Assembly (NCBI RefSeq): GCF_030272615.1
Contig: NC_081409.1
Span: forward strand, 27,130,406 to 27,180,405
DNA: 50,000 nt
DNA from: Cryptomeria japonica
Taxonomy: Eukaryota; Streptophyta; Pinopsida; Cupressales; Cupressaceae
Reading direction: 5' to 3'
Shown: piece by piece, positions 34,457 through 44,379 of the stretch
How the letters are laid out: the number at the start of each line of letters is the position of its first letter
Numbering within the stretch: position 1 is the first letter of the stretch
Position numbers and translations under genes: made by a program
Notes under the pieces: generated by a model
The model's input: only the letters and a program-made list of their open reading frames with translations
The model's database searches: none
Told to the model about the DNA's origin: nothing

Positions 34457-34607
34457 GCATTTCTTTTGTAAGAAAAAATTATCAATGAGCAATTATGTCA
34501 CTTACTAAGATTTATGGCATGGATTGTACAAATTTACATAAAGAGGGTTTTCATCAAGTTCAACATATCTTTCAATATAACCTATAAAAATGATTAGTAT
34601 GGCCCAA

Positions 34608-34622
34608 GCAACTCTGATACAA
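34608..34622 (-). promoter_or_regulatory. Primer-binding site on the minus strand
   Basis: On the minus strand TTGTATCAGAGTTGC follows the end of the LTR at 34623. It is a diverged Met-type site, showing that this LTR was the 5' LTR of a minus-strand element extending to lower coordinates. Confidence 0.6.
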
Positions 34623-35150
34623 TGTTTAAAAGTTAGGATCTTAGGATACTAATCATTATAAACAAGATATAAAATAAATATATTAAGAATCATACAACCA
34701 TAAATTAACACATTTCACAAGATCATGGGGAAAACCCTTTTGCATAAAAAACCCATAAAGCATCATTTTATTAAAACACTTACAAATTTAGTCTATCATA
34801 AAATAGACTTCAACCTACGAATACTCCTCCACATACTTCCACATGACCAATAATACCTCATGTGCATAGTGATTCAACTCACTACGAATCTCCAAATTCA
34901 CACAACTCTCAAATGTGAGAGAACCTTGTTTTAAATATAGTAGGAACTTTGGGTAGCTTCACTAGTCACACCTTTCCAATAACCCCCATTCATAAATAAT
35001 TAATAATCTAAAGTTATTAGATTATAATTATTTCAAATGGTATATGCTTATAAATAATATAATATATAAGGTTTAATAACCTTATATTAGAACATTATAT
35101 ATAAATATTATAAGGGTAATGACCCCTAATTTTTACATTATGTTCTAACA
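34623..35150 (-). repeat. LTR, family D, minus orientation
   Basis: 528 bp; on the minus strand it starts TGTTAGAACATAATG and ends TTTAAACA before the primer site. It is the inverted counterpart of 36441-36963, with clear matches such as the TATATCTTGTTTATAATGA block near its end. Confidence 0.75.
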
Positions 35151-36440
35151 CTTTGCTTTTTCCTTCTTACGATTTTTGTGTGTTTTTAATTTTCTCCTTC
35201 TCTTTGCCCCTCTTTTTTGGTTTGAACCTCTGAGAGTGAGTGAACTTATATTAGCTTTCATATATATTTTTTCCTTCTTTCCACATATTTGTTTAGCTCT
35301 TTAGTCAAGCCCTTCCATTTTTTTCCTTCATAGTTTGGAATTCCCCCTTTTAGGCATTACCAAGGGTTTGGTTTCACCTTAATTTTAGGGGTATTAGGAG
35401 GGAAATCAATTTATATACCACTAATTTTCCTAAGTGTTTTTTTGGAAACAACACGGGAACTATATTAAATGCCATCTTTACCCTTGGGATCATTGAGTTG
35501 AATTCTGGACTAGTTTAGAGTTTTCAATTTTTGTGCATGTTGAATTGATAAAGGTAGGGAATTAGGCCTTGATGTAGGGGATGAATTTATTTTTTGATAA
35601 TATAAGCTTCTAGCAAGGATAAAATGTAGAATGAGAAGCTAATTACCTTCATATTCCTTAAACAAGTCAATGGATGGAAATGGTAAACTTATGAATGACA
35701 CCATAATGACCCTTGAGAGTGACACACTTAATAACGTGTCAACTTATCTCATCAAAGGGATTGGGAAACCTCTCCTACTTGTAGCCATTTTGAAATCTAA
35801 CTAGTTTATCCCCCTCTCAAAGGAAAAGATCCATAAACTCCTTGTCCACAAATTTGTGAGTTCTATTAACCTTTTACCCTTGATAACTAATACTAATGAC
35901 CTTCTCTAACATTTCCTTTGTCATAGTGAATTCCACTCCACCAAATTTAACCTCCCACAAGTTCTAAGAACTTGCAAAATTCTTATAGAGAATGACACCA
36001 TGACCCCTCGATGTTGAAAAATCTTCCATATGTCACTATTATTTTTCTTCAACATTTTCTAGGTGGAGGGTTCCACTTGAAGCTTTTCTCCTCCATTTTC
36101 AAATATTTCTTTTTCGTTCCCTACAAATATTTGAAAAAATGATCATCTTTCCTAAAAAGAAAAAAAGGCAACGATATTTCGATTCTTTTAACAAGCTTTT
36201 GAGTTTTGTGATTTTTTGTTGGTTGTAATCATGACAAATGGAGATGGTCTATTTATCGGTAAATGATTGCAAGCTTGCAACTTGAATAATTCCGTCTCTT
36301 CCATCATTTCCTTTATGTGTATTATTAATGTGATGGCATTTGCAATCATATTTTTTAACTCTTCAAATGCACTTCTTGTACTTTATTTCTAGCTAAGATT
36401 TTGGGACAACTCGAGGGCCATGAGAATCCACATTCCTTTC
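35151..36440. other. 1.3-kb spacer between inverted LTRs, nothing recognised
   Basis: Pyrimidine-rich, with no ORF of note and no repeat edges. It would be the original flank of two separate insertions or a captured segment. Confidence 0.5.
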
Positions 36441-36963
36441 TATTAGAACATAATGTTATTAGGATCACATCCTTATAACATTTATATATAATGTTCTAAT
36501 ATAAGGTTATTAAACCTTAAATATTATATGATTTATAAGTATATCTCATTTGAAAGAATTATAATCTAATAACTATTAGATTATTAATTATTTACGAATG
36601 GGGGTTATTGAAAAGGTGTGACTAGTGAAGCCACCCTTCCTCCTATATTTAAGGAGGTTCTCTCTTAGTTGAAAGGTGTGGGAATTTGGATATTTGTAGT
36701 GAGTTGTATCAATATGCAGAAGAGGTATTATTGGCCATGTGGAAGTATTAGAGGAGTATCCCCAGGTTCAAGTATATCATATGATAGACTACATTTGTAA
36801 GTGTTTTAATAAAATGATTCTTTATGGGGTTTTTAACTAAAATGGTTTTTCCCATGTATATCTTGTGTAACGTGTTAATATATGGTTGTATGATTCTTAA
36901 TGTATTTATTTTATATCTTGTTTATAATGATTAGTATCCTAAGATCATAATTTCTAGTTCACA
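36441..36963 (+). repeat. LTR, family D, plus orientation
   Basis: 523 bp, the inverted match of 34623-35150. It starts TATTAGAACATAATG (TG drifted to TA) and ends TTCACA. No primer site follows and no target duplication is visible, so it is probably an old solo LTR. Confidence 0.7.
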
Positions 36964-37245
36964 TTATCATTTTAAATGGCCAAATGTAGCTATCAAAATG
37001 CAAACCAAGTTCTCCATCCATAAACCATAAAAAACTAGTTTTATTTATAGTCAAATGAAGAAGATACTATTATTTTTCTCATTATGGATGATTTTGAACC
37101 TAAGGAACAAGAAAAATTCGAAAATGGTGTTATCTTTGACAAGAAGGTGAGACAAACCTAGCAAGGTGATCATGGACTATACTTGATAAGTCAAAAGGGG
37201 CAATTTCTCCTAGTAAAGAAAACCTTTCCAAAGATGAGGTGGGAA
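36964..37245. other. No feature recognised
   Basis: Short unannotated stretch between the D LTR and the TRIM. Confidence 0.5.
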
Positions 37246-37250
37246 GAAGG

Positions 37251-37409
37251 TGTTGCAAGGTGTGTGACCTTGGTCTCTTTGAGTTGTTCAACATGGCACT
37301 CAAGTTTGTGACATGGATTAATTTCCTCTTGTGGATTCTATAAGTTTAGTGGTTGTATCGGGCTTTAACAGGTCGATCTTTTGGTGCAACGACAATCATA
37401 CTTCTAACA
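37251..37409 (+). repeat. 5' LTR of the TRIM
   Basis: TGTTGCAAGGTGTG...TTCTAACA, aligned without length change to the 3' LTR. Confidence 0.92.
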
Positions 37410-37466
37410 AGTGGTATTAGAGCATGGGTCACAAGTTAAAACCCCCTCGCTTGCGCTGGGGGGGAT

Positions 37467-37625
37467 TATTGAAAGGTGTGCACCCTTGGTATCCCTATGT
37501 TGTACAACATAGTTCTTGGGTTTGTGAGATGGCTTAATCGCCTCTTGTGGATTCTACAAGTCTAGTGGTTGTATCGAGCATTAACATGTCGATCTTTTGG
37601 TGCAATGACAACCGTACTTCTAATA
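37467..37625 (+). repeat. 3' LTR of the TRIM
   Basis: TATTGAAAGGTGTG...TTCTAATA, about 85 percent identical to the 5' LTR by eye. Confidence 0.92.
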
Positions 37626-37630
37626 GAAGG

Positions 37631-38775
37631 TTCCCAAATTTGATTAGTCCCTAAATTCTTCGGTATTAAAATTATCATATAAGGGGATGCAGATGATCTA
37701 AAAATTGGGTCAAGTATGTTCAACTATGGAGTTAGATGAAGAATTTTTCTTAGGAATTTTGATAACTTTCTATTGTAGAACCTAAATATATGTGATATAT
37801 GAAAACTAATGAAATGGATTTAAGGGTTCTTGAGATGGTCCAAAATATCTTTGTTTCATCTAGAATTTAGATTGTACATCTCAAATTTTATTAAAAATTT
37901 AAGTTTGACTAATTCATGCCACTTATAATAAGGGAAACCACACAAAACGTTCATATGAATTCTCAAAATCTAGTGACAGTTTCTTGTCCACTCTAGTGAA
38001 TTTATAATGAAATGATAACTATTTATTAGTTGAATTGACAAACCTTTCCTATTACAAGAAAATAGTGGAATATGAAGGTTTTTTTACTTTAATTTAATTT
38101 ATTATACATCATTTTCATTTTTAAAGTGCCATGATACAATAAATGAGTTTTATATTTGAGCTATCTTCAATTTTATAAGGGTTGGTTCATTTGACAAACC
38201 CCATTTAATGCTCATGTGGTGAATTCAAGTGGGAGAGTAAGGTTTTCATTATTGCAAGAGGAAGAATAGGAGCGAGGAGATTTGAAATTGTTGATTGAAT
38301 CTCAATGTATCTTTGAAGTGATGTGGTAGTTGTATTAAATATATAAGGTAGATTTGGCATACTCTTCGCTAGAGCATCTATTTGTCTTAGGTTTTCTCTA
38401 ACTAGAACTTTGTGTTTTTCTCTTCTTTTGTATGTTTTTGATTTTTCTCCATATTGAATTCTTGTTCATATTCTTGTTTTTTTCTTTTGAATTCTTGTGT
38501 TTGTCAACTCTTTCTTGTTCAATTAAGAAGAGTTCTATTTTGAGAACAAGTAGATGCATAATAATAGTGCTTTATAGATCAACAATTGAAATTAAAAAAT
38601 ATATGATAAAAAAAATTAATTTAAAAGTTAGAAGTAGATATTAGAAACTTAATTTTTTTAGAGAAACATATACCATAATTTATGAGAAATCATTTAATTA
38701 TTTATATTTAATTATAAAATTTAAAATCTTTTATTTAATCTATAATTTTTTAAAAATAAGAGTATAAAAGTCATG
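37631..38775. other. AT-rich sequence, nothing recognised
   Basis: No credible ORF or element edge; strongly AT-rich from about 38560 on. Confidence 0.55.
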
Positions 38776-38856
38776 AGAAATGGATTGGGTCCAACATAAA
38801 AAGAGAGTGTGAAGCATTAGTTGACATTATCTTTATAATCTATTAATTTTAATATG
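38776..38856 (+). repeat. Dispersed repeat, copy 2
   Basis: Matches 24205-24285 (GGTTGGGTCCA-like start, TGACATTATCTTTATAATC core). Confidence 0.65.
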
Positions 38857-38949
38857 TATAGGATGTCTAAGACAAGTTGGCCTCTCATTTGTTCAAATAA
38901 ATGTTGGAATAAGTTCAAAAATGGCATTATCTATGAAGGGACACAAATG

Positions 38950-39160
38950 GACCACTAAGAGTGGGGGGGGGGGGGGGGGTGGTGAATCAATGGAAATAAA
39001 AAATTGAACTTGACAATTAATCAAATTACTAGTAACTAAATTCTAGAGAAACAAAGATATTAAACACATACACATAACGCCAGATATATGAGGAAAACCC
39101 ACGATGGGAAAAACCTTGGTGAGAAATGTTGCTAGAGTCTACTGCTCTAATCCAGCCTCA
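38950..39160 (-). repeat. Copia LTR fragment, minus orientation, with a 17-G run
   Basis: On the minus strand it reads like the end of a Copia LTR: a GGTTTTTCCC and GGGTTTTCC block, then TTCACCACCCCC...CTCTTAGTGG. The C run of the LTR end has expanded to 17 (38963-38979 as G on the plus strand). The inner limit of the LTR (possibly far beyond 39160) is not clear. Confidence 0.55.
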
Positions 39161-40084
39161 CAATAAAAATAATTTGATTATAATGTCTATGGGAACCAAC
39201 TCAAAGGAGCATCAACCCCTGAAGTTTATGGGCACCAACCCAAAGGAGCACCAACCCCTATTTTGAGCACCTACTTAGATGATTTACAATAACATTGAAT
39301 TACATATACAATTTAAGCACCTTGTTACAAATGACATTTTGAAACACACAACTATTTTATGCACTTGAGATTGACTCAAATTTTCTCTGCCTCAGCTCTC
39401 AACTCTCAGCTCCCTGGTCTCTTCTTTCTGCTCTCAATATTTGTTCTCTAGCCTTTGTCCTATTCTCTTTGTTATCTTCTCTACACTATGTATATTTCTT
39501 TCTGAGCTCATCTTTGCCTTTTGTATACACTAACTATGTTGCCTTCTATCATTGTTTTGTGCTTCATGTTCTAATTCTCTTTTTCTTCTCCATACTATGC
39601 CATTCAACACACACACACACACGTATGACATCTATCATTGAATATTTAGAAGAATATTTTGATAGCCTTGCTCATGAATTTTCTGTCAAAGTTTGAATTA
39701 AATGCACTTCTTTAGATACAAAAGGATTTGATCTTCTGCATCTACCCTGTAGACTGATGGCTTCCATTATTAATTAGATCCCTTCCATCTGGAGATAATA
39801 TTCTCTGCATTCAAATTACTATCTTTAGTAATCTCACCTATACTTAGTCGTGATTTGTTACCAATTGAAGATTTCAAATATTCTCGAGCTACACAAAGAA
39901 TGTTTTGTCTATTCCATAGTCATAAACATTAAATGAGACCATCCTTCTTAAGTTTCCATACTCTCTCTGATCAGATTTGATTAGACTTTCAACCACCATT
40001 TTTGGTGTATTCATGCAACTACTCTGTGTCAGCAATATCTTTCTTAGATAGAAGGAATTTCATTTGTCCTTACATGCCATGTCC
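39161..40084. other. Mostly unrecognised; possible continuation of the minus-strand LTR
   Basis: Contains a short local duplication (39190-39270, AACCCAAAGGAGCA type) and a short CA run (39608-39622). No credible gene. Confidence 0.45.
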
Positions 40085-40590
40085 TTGGTGTTCACTTCAT
40101 CATCGAGTTGGCCTTGGTCAATGCTTATGTGGATCACAATTATATCGACATTCACTTTCCCTTTTTATCATAATACCACAGACAAGATGTCCGAGTGAAA
40201 TTTCCATTTTGTGGGGTTGTAGTGATGCCATTCTCTTCTTATTGCTCTACCATAGAGGTCTCGACAACCTTTGTGCATTGACTTGCATGACTGCGGTAAC
40301 ATTTCCCTTTTATTGATGTACCGCAGATGACTTAGTCATAGTGGTCTTCCGATTTGCAAGGCCACAGTAATAATTTATACTTACCATTGTATCGGAAGTG
40401 GGTTGACCGTGGCACTAACCCATCTAGCAAGGTTGTGGTAACCTCTCCTCCCCACAATACCATAAAATTTTTGGTAGTGGTAACATTCTAGCTGATGGGG
40501 TTGTGGTAACCATTTTCCACTTACCGCCCTTTCGTAGGGAACTTGGTAGTACTAGTCTATTAGCCTACGGGGTTGCGATAACTACGATAG
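40085..40590 (+). repeat. Degenerate repeat field, GGGGTTGTGGTAAC type
   Basis: About six loosely spaced units (60-90 bp) built around GGTTGTGGTAACC, for example near 40214, 40288, 40354, 40430, 40498 and 40580. The unit is too diverged to define precisely. Confidence 0.5.
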
Positions 40591-40599
40591 TCTTCCCTA

Positions 40600-40930
40600 T
40601 TGGCATTGTGTTGTCATTGATGTCAACTGGTATAGAATGGCTACCAGTATAAGAGATGTATGTGCAACACTGTCACTGATGCATACCGGATGTGATGTCT
40701 TTGATGTCACCTAGCTTAGTAGATCACCGGTAAGGGAGAGAATGCCATTGGAGTCACCGGTACACAAGTTAGTGTTTGACTTGTGTTGAAGATATGGACA
40801 GGATCCCAATATGACATAACGAACGGTAAATGATGACATCTATAAGAGAGAAAGATGCTTGATGGGGAGCATTACCTATTTAACCATCAATTAAATTTCT
40901 TGACGGTTTGTTACTATCCCTTCCCGGGTT
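40600..40930 (+). repeat. Copia LTR fragment (5' end)
   Basis: ATTGGCATTGTGTTGTCATTG resembles the start of the element 1 LTR (TGTTGGCATTTTTGATGAC), followed by several ACCGGT motifs as in that LTR. No 3' end or partner was found. Confidence 0.45.
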
Positions 40931-41149
40931 CCAAGTTTACTCTTCTAGACTTCTAGGTGCTTCCCTCCCATTTGTTTGCTTAACACCAACCTCAAGCTAA
41001 CAAAGTAAGCTCGCTCACTATATCCTTGCAGGGGTGAAGGACACTCTCATTCTCGACTCTTTGCAAAACCACCCATCTTTTTTGGTTTAGCAAACTTTCC
41101 TCTTGATTAATCAATGTTTCAACCTCAGGCTTGTAGCCTTTTGGATCTT

Positions 41150-42130
41150 CTTCCAGTTCTCAGCAATTTCCTTCCCCTGCAAGTTATCTCAATCAATTAC
41201 TGAAACCTAGCCGGACTACCATCAAGCTCGCCTAGGTTTAGTACATAGAAATGGCGATTGTTATTTCCTAGCTTCCTCCTACTACTACTCTACTTCTACT
41301 ATACATTTTTGGCTCTTCCTGAATAACTCCAATAGCCATGTGGATCCCATGGTGGAGGTTCAAGATAGAGCCATATTTACACAGTGAGATCAAAACAGAA
41401 ATGAACAACAAAAAGGAACTTTAATTATAGAACTGTAATGAAAAACTAAATCAAAATAAATAGTACAACGATACAAAACCAGAAAACAGACTGTACGTAT
41501 TTATTTTAGTCTTCAACCTTTTAACAACCAACATCCAACCCTTTACAAATGCCCACTGGGTCTTTTAAACATTACATCCGTCGTGAAACACAGACGGTTT
41601 CAAACTGAAAAAACAGTTACAAAATGGTCCATCAACGTAGCCACAAAACTTGGCTTCCAACTGCCAATGTCGACTTTCTGCGCTCTGCACTTCCTATTGG
41701 GTCATCGGGAAGTCTTCACAATTTTACTTTCGATGACCGATGATAGTGTTCACCTTTTGCACTTTCTCCATTGGGCATCGGAATAGCAAGAAATCCCTTC
41801 GTCCGATAGCCGATGCCTTTCTCTGCTTGCTAGCACTAGTACATTTGGAGCTGATTTCCGATAGCCATTTGTCGGATTTTCGATGAATTTTCATCGGAGT
41901 GTCGACAAAATCCACTGTCGAAAACTCGGCATCAGATTGGTCGACGATGCCATGCCCATCAAAAATTCAACAATCTAATGGACTCTACCGACAGTCAAAG
42001 AAGTCGTCGGTCGAAAGCTTGGTATTCGTCGTAATTCTGACGATGACCAATTTTATAAAAAAAAGAAATAATTATCATCAATATAAAAAAAAAATACCTA
42101 AGAAAAGCCCTTTTGGTTTCTAATTTGGCA
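41150..42130 (-). repeat. Antisense LTR-like copy related to element A
   Basis: Read on the minus strand it shows collinear matches to the A LTR: the CTCGCCTAGG region (41229), GTGGATCCCATGGTGG (41339), the TATA-proximal GGGTCTTTTA/GCCCA block (about 41545-41575), and the CGATG repeat field (41690-42020). Limits are approximate. No interior sequence is attached, so a diverged solo LTR is likely. Confidence 0.65.
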
Positions 42131-42291
42131 TTACTGTACTATTCACTTAAGCGATGGGTCCATTTATCATAAAAGTGTTCTCCCCTTGTCATTTACCTAG
42201 GCGGTCCCTTTAAATATTTTATTCTTGTTCGCTTTTAATCTGCCTTTTCTAATGTCTGTCGGGCCTTATAAGTATCATGCAATTTTCTATT

Positions 42292-44036
42292 GATCTGACG
42301 GCCCGCATTGATTCGCGACCAAAAAGTGCTCGAAACTTAGTTTCCGCGAAGTAGCGAAAGGCGAAGGTGGACCCAGCATATAGGTTTGGACCAAAGCTAA
42401 ACACCGATCAAGTTTCATTTGATCGGACGGACAACGTGGTTTCGTGAGATCAAGCTGAACGTGTTTTAACCTTCGCGAAGTGGCGAAAGGGTTTGGCGGG
42501 TCCCAGAGATAAGCGATCTTCTTTGGTTAAAGAATGATCAGGTTGGAAAAAGATCAATGGCTTCTCATTGTTTCATGGTCGGGAGATGCACGAGCTATAC
42601 CTTCAGCGAAATAGCGAAAAGGTGGAGGGTCTCGCTAAGAGTGGTAGTAAATGTGGTGACCCCAGTTGGCGATGACATGGTGGTGACAAGGCACTGAGTT
42701 GGCGGTATGAAGTGGGTCTGGGCAAGGTTGTCATAAAAAGAGTAAACAACGAGCAAGTTCTTGAGATCTAACGGCTTGCGTGAATTCGCAAAGATAAGAT
42801 GCTAGCAAGTTAGTCATTGCGAAGTAGCGAAAAGGCCGATGGGCCCAAGGGACAAGCATGGCATGAAGTTAAAAGTAGATCAGGTCTGTTTTGATTTAAC
42901 GGTTCTCATGGTTTCATGGCTGCAAGACAAATGAAGAATAATGTTTGCAAAGTCGCAAAAGATAGGTGGAAATCACACGGAGGAGTGACGTGGCATAATA
43001 GCTGCCGCTTTTTGTAGAGCTTGTAAAAATATCAATGGCTTCTCGTTGTTTTGTGGCTAGGAGATGCACGAGCTATACCTTCAGCGAAATAGCGAAGAGG
43101 TGGAGGGTCCCGCTAAGAGTGGTAGTAAATGTGGTAACCCCAGTTGGAGATGACATGGCAGTGACAAGGCACTAAGTTGGCGGTATGCAGTGGGTTCGGG
43201 CAAGGTTGTCATAAAAAGAGTAAACAACGAGCAAGTTCTTGAGATCTAACGGCTCGCGTGAATTCGCGAAGATAAGATGCTAGCAAGTTAGTCATTGCGA
43301 AGTAGCGAAAAGGCCGATGGGCCCAAGGGACAGGCATGGTATGAAGTTAAAAGCAGATCAGGTCTGTTTTGATCTAACGGTTCTCGTGGTTTTGTGGCTG
43401 CAAGCCAAATAGAGAATAATGTTTGCGAAGTTGCGAAAGATAGGTGGAAATCACACGGAGTGACATGACACGTGGTTTAAAAAAGTGGTTGAGGGCCCGC
43501 CTAGGTGTAACCGGCAGTTATGTGGGAATAGTAAAAGGGAACACGTGGCAGATTAAGGGTGGAACCAAAAGGAGTTTCTAGGGCTAATGGCCAACTGCCA
43601 TGTGGCATTTATTAACCGGATAACAAGTGGGGTAAGTAATTCCCGGATAAAGGGCCCACTTAAAAGGCATTCATCTCAAGATTGATCCAACACTTCTCGT
43701 TGTTTCGTAACCCGAAGATGCCCACAGCTTAACCTCAGCGAAATGGTGAAAACCGTTAGCCATCAAGATGAGGCGCAGTTAGTTAAAAGGATTGACGGTC
43801 TCGGTTGGAGTTAAAGGCCGAGTGATTTGAGTTTGATCTAATGCTTGGCGCGGCCTTGCGAAGGAAAAGTGCACGACTGTTAAACTCCATGAAGTAACGA
43901 AAAGGAGGTAGGGCCCGACACTTAAGCAAAGAGATTAAACGAAGATAAAGGTGATGTAAGTTCTCGAGATCCAATGGCCAGCGTTGTTTCGTGAAAGAAA
44001 AGAGCATGAGTTTTATGTTCTGCGAAGTAGCAAAAG
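42292..44036 (+). repeat. Array of eleven two-box units with fixed 54-bp spacing
   Basis: Box 1 is a form of GATCTAACGGCTCGCGTGG; box 2 is a form of GCGAAGTAGCGAAA. Box 1 starts at 42292, 42421, 42552, 42765, 42893, 43030, 43243, 43371, 43684, 43835 and 43968. Box 2 starts exactly 54 bp later each time: 42346, 42475, 42606, 42819, 42947, 43084, 43297, 43425, 43738, 43889 and 44022. Unit-to-unit distance varies from 128 to 313 bp. Units 3-5 and 6-8 form a 478-bp tandem duplication. Box 2 often runs on to GGGTCCC or GGGCCC. It does not encode protein; it lies directly upstream of the 44380 ORF and may be its leader or LTR. Confidence 0.88.
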
Positions 44037-44379
44037 AGCGAAACAGAGGAAAGACTTAGAGAAATATTGACCCGTTGGAGCCAGTTTTGAATTCGATTTG
44101 GCGAATTTAATTCTAAAAAGAAAGCCAAAGCATGCGGAGTTAATTTCTAAAAACTTAAATGCCAACTTGCCCTTTTCAGTTCTCATCAACTTGATTGCTA
44201 AGTATTGTTTCATCGAAGTTTGTTGCAGAGCAAATAGTTGTAGAGCGATTTTCTTCAGGCGAATAATCAAGTTTCTTGTGCTTTTCTTGATAACTCTTGG
44301 TTTGTTCTCAAATACTGTTGTGTGAATTACTTCATTAGAGGTCTATGCTAGCTTCTAGTGGTATAATTGTTTGACCAGA
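44037..44379 (+). other. Leader between the repeat array and the 44380 ORF
   Basis: No ORF. Near 44359 the sequence TGGTATAATTG partly resembles a Met-type primer site, 20 bp before the ATG; if real, the array would belong to an LTR ending near 44358. Weak. Confidence 0.35.

Larger units (their letters stand above)
37251..37625 (+). mobile_element. TRIM: miniature LTR retrotransposon, complete
   Basis: Two 159-bp direct repeats (37251-37409 and 37467-37625) flank a 57-bp interior. The interior opens with TGGTATTAGAGC (37412-37423), one base from the Met-type primer site, and closes with the purine tract GCTGGGGGGGAT (37455-37466). GAAGG is duplicated at 37246-37250 and 37626-37630. The 5' LTR has TG...CA ends; the 3' copy has drifted to TA...TA. 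It encodes nothing and would be moved by another element's proteins. The size matches the plant TRIM class (LTRs of about 100-250 bp). Confidence 0.93.

Noticed and set aside
35151-36440. Foldback or MITE-type DNA transposon with the LTR pair as terminal inverted repeats
   Set aside because: Arms have LTR features (TG/CA-type ends, primer site beside one arm), no target duplication surrounds the pair, and the spacer has no transposase.
40002-40316. 104-codon Cys/Leu-rich ORF
   Set aside because: Overlaps the degenerate repeat field, no motif, no start context.
42292-44036. tRNA-like or SINE origin for the two-box array
   Set aside because: No A/B box promoter pair, no poly-A tail and no target duplications around units were seen.
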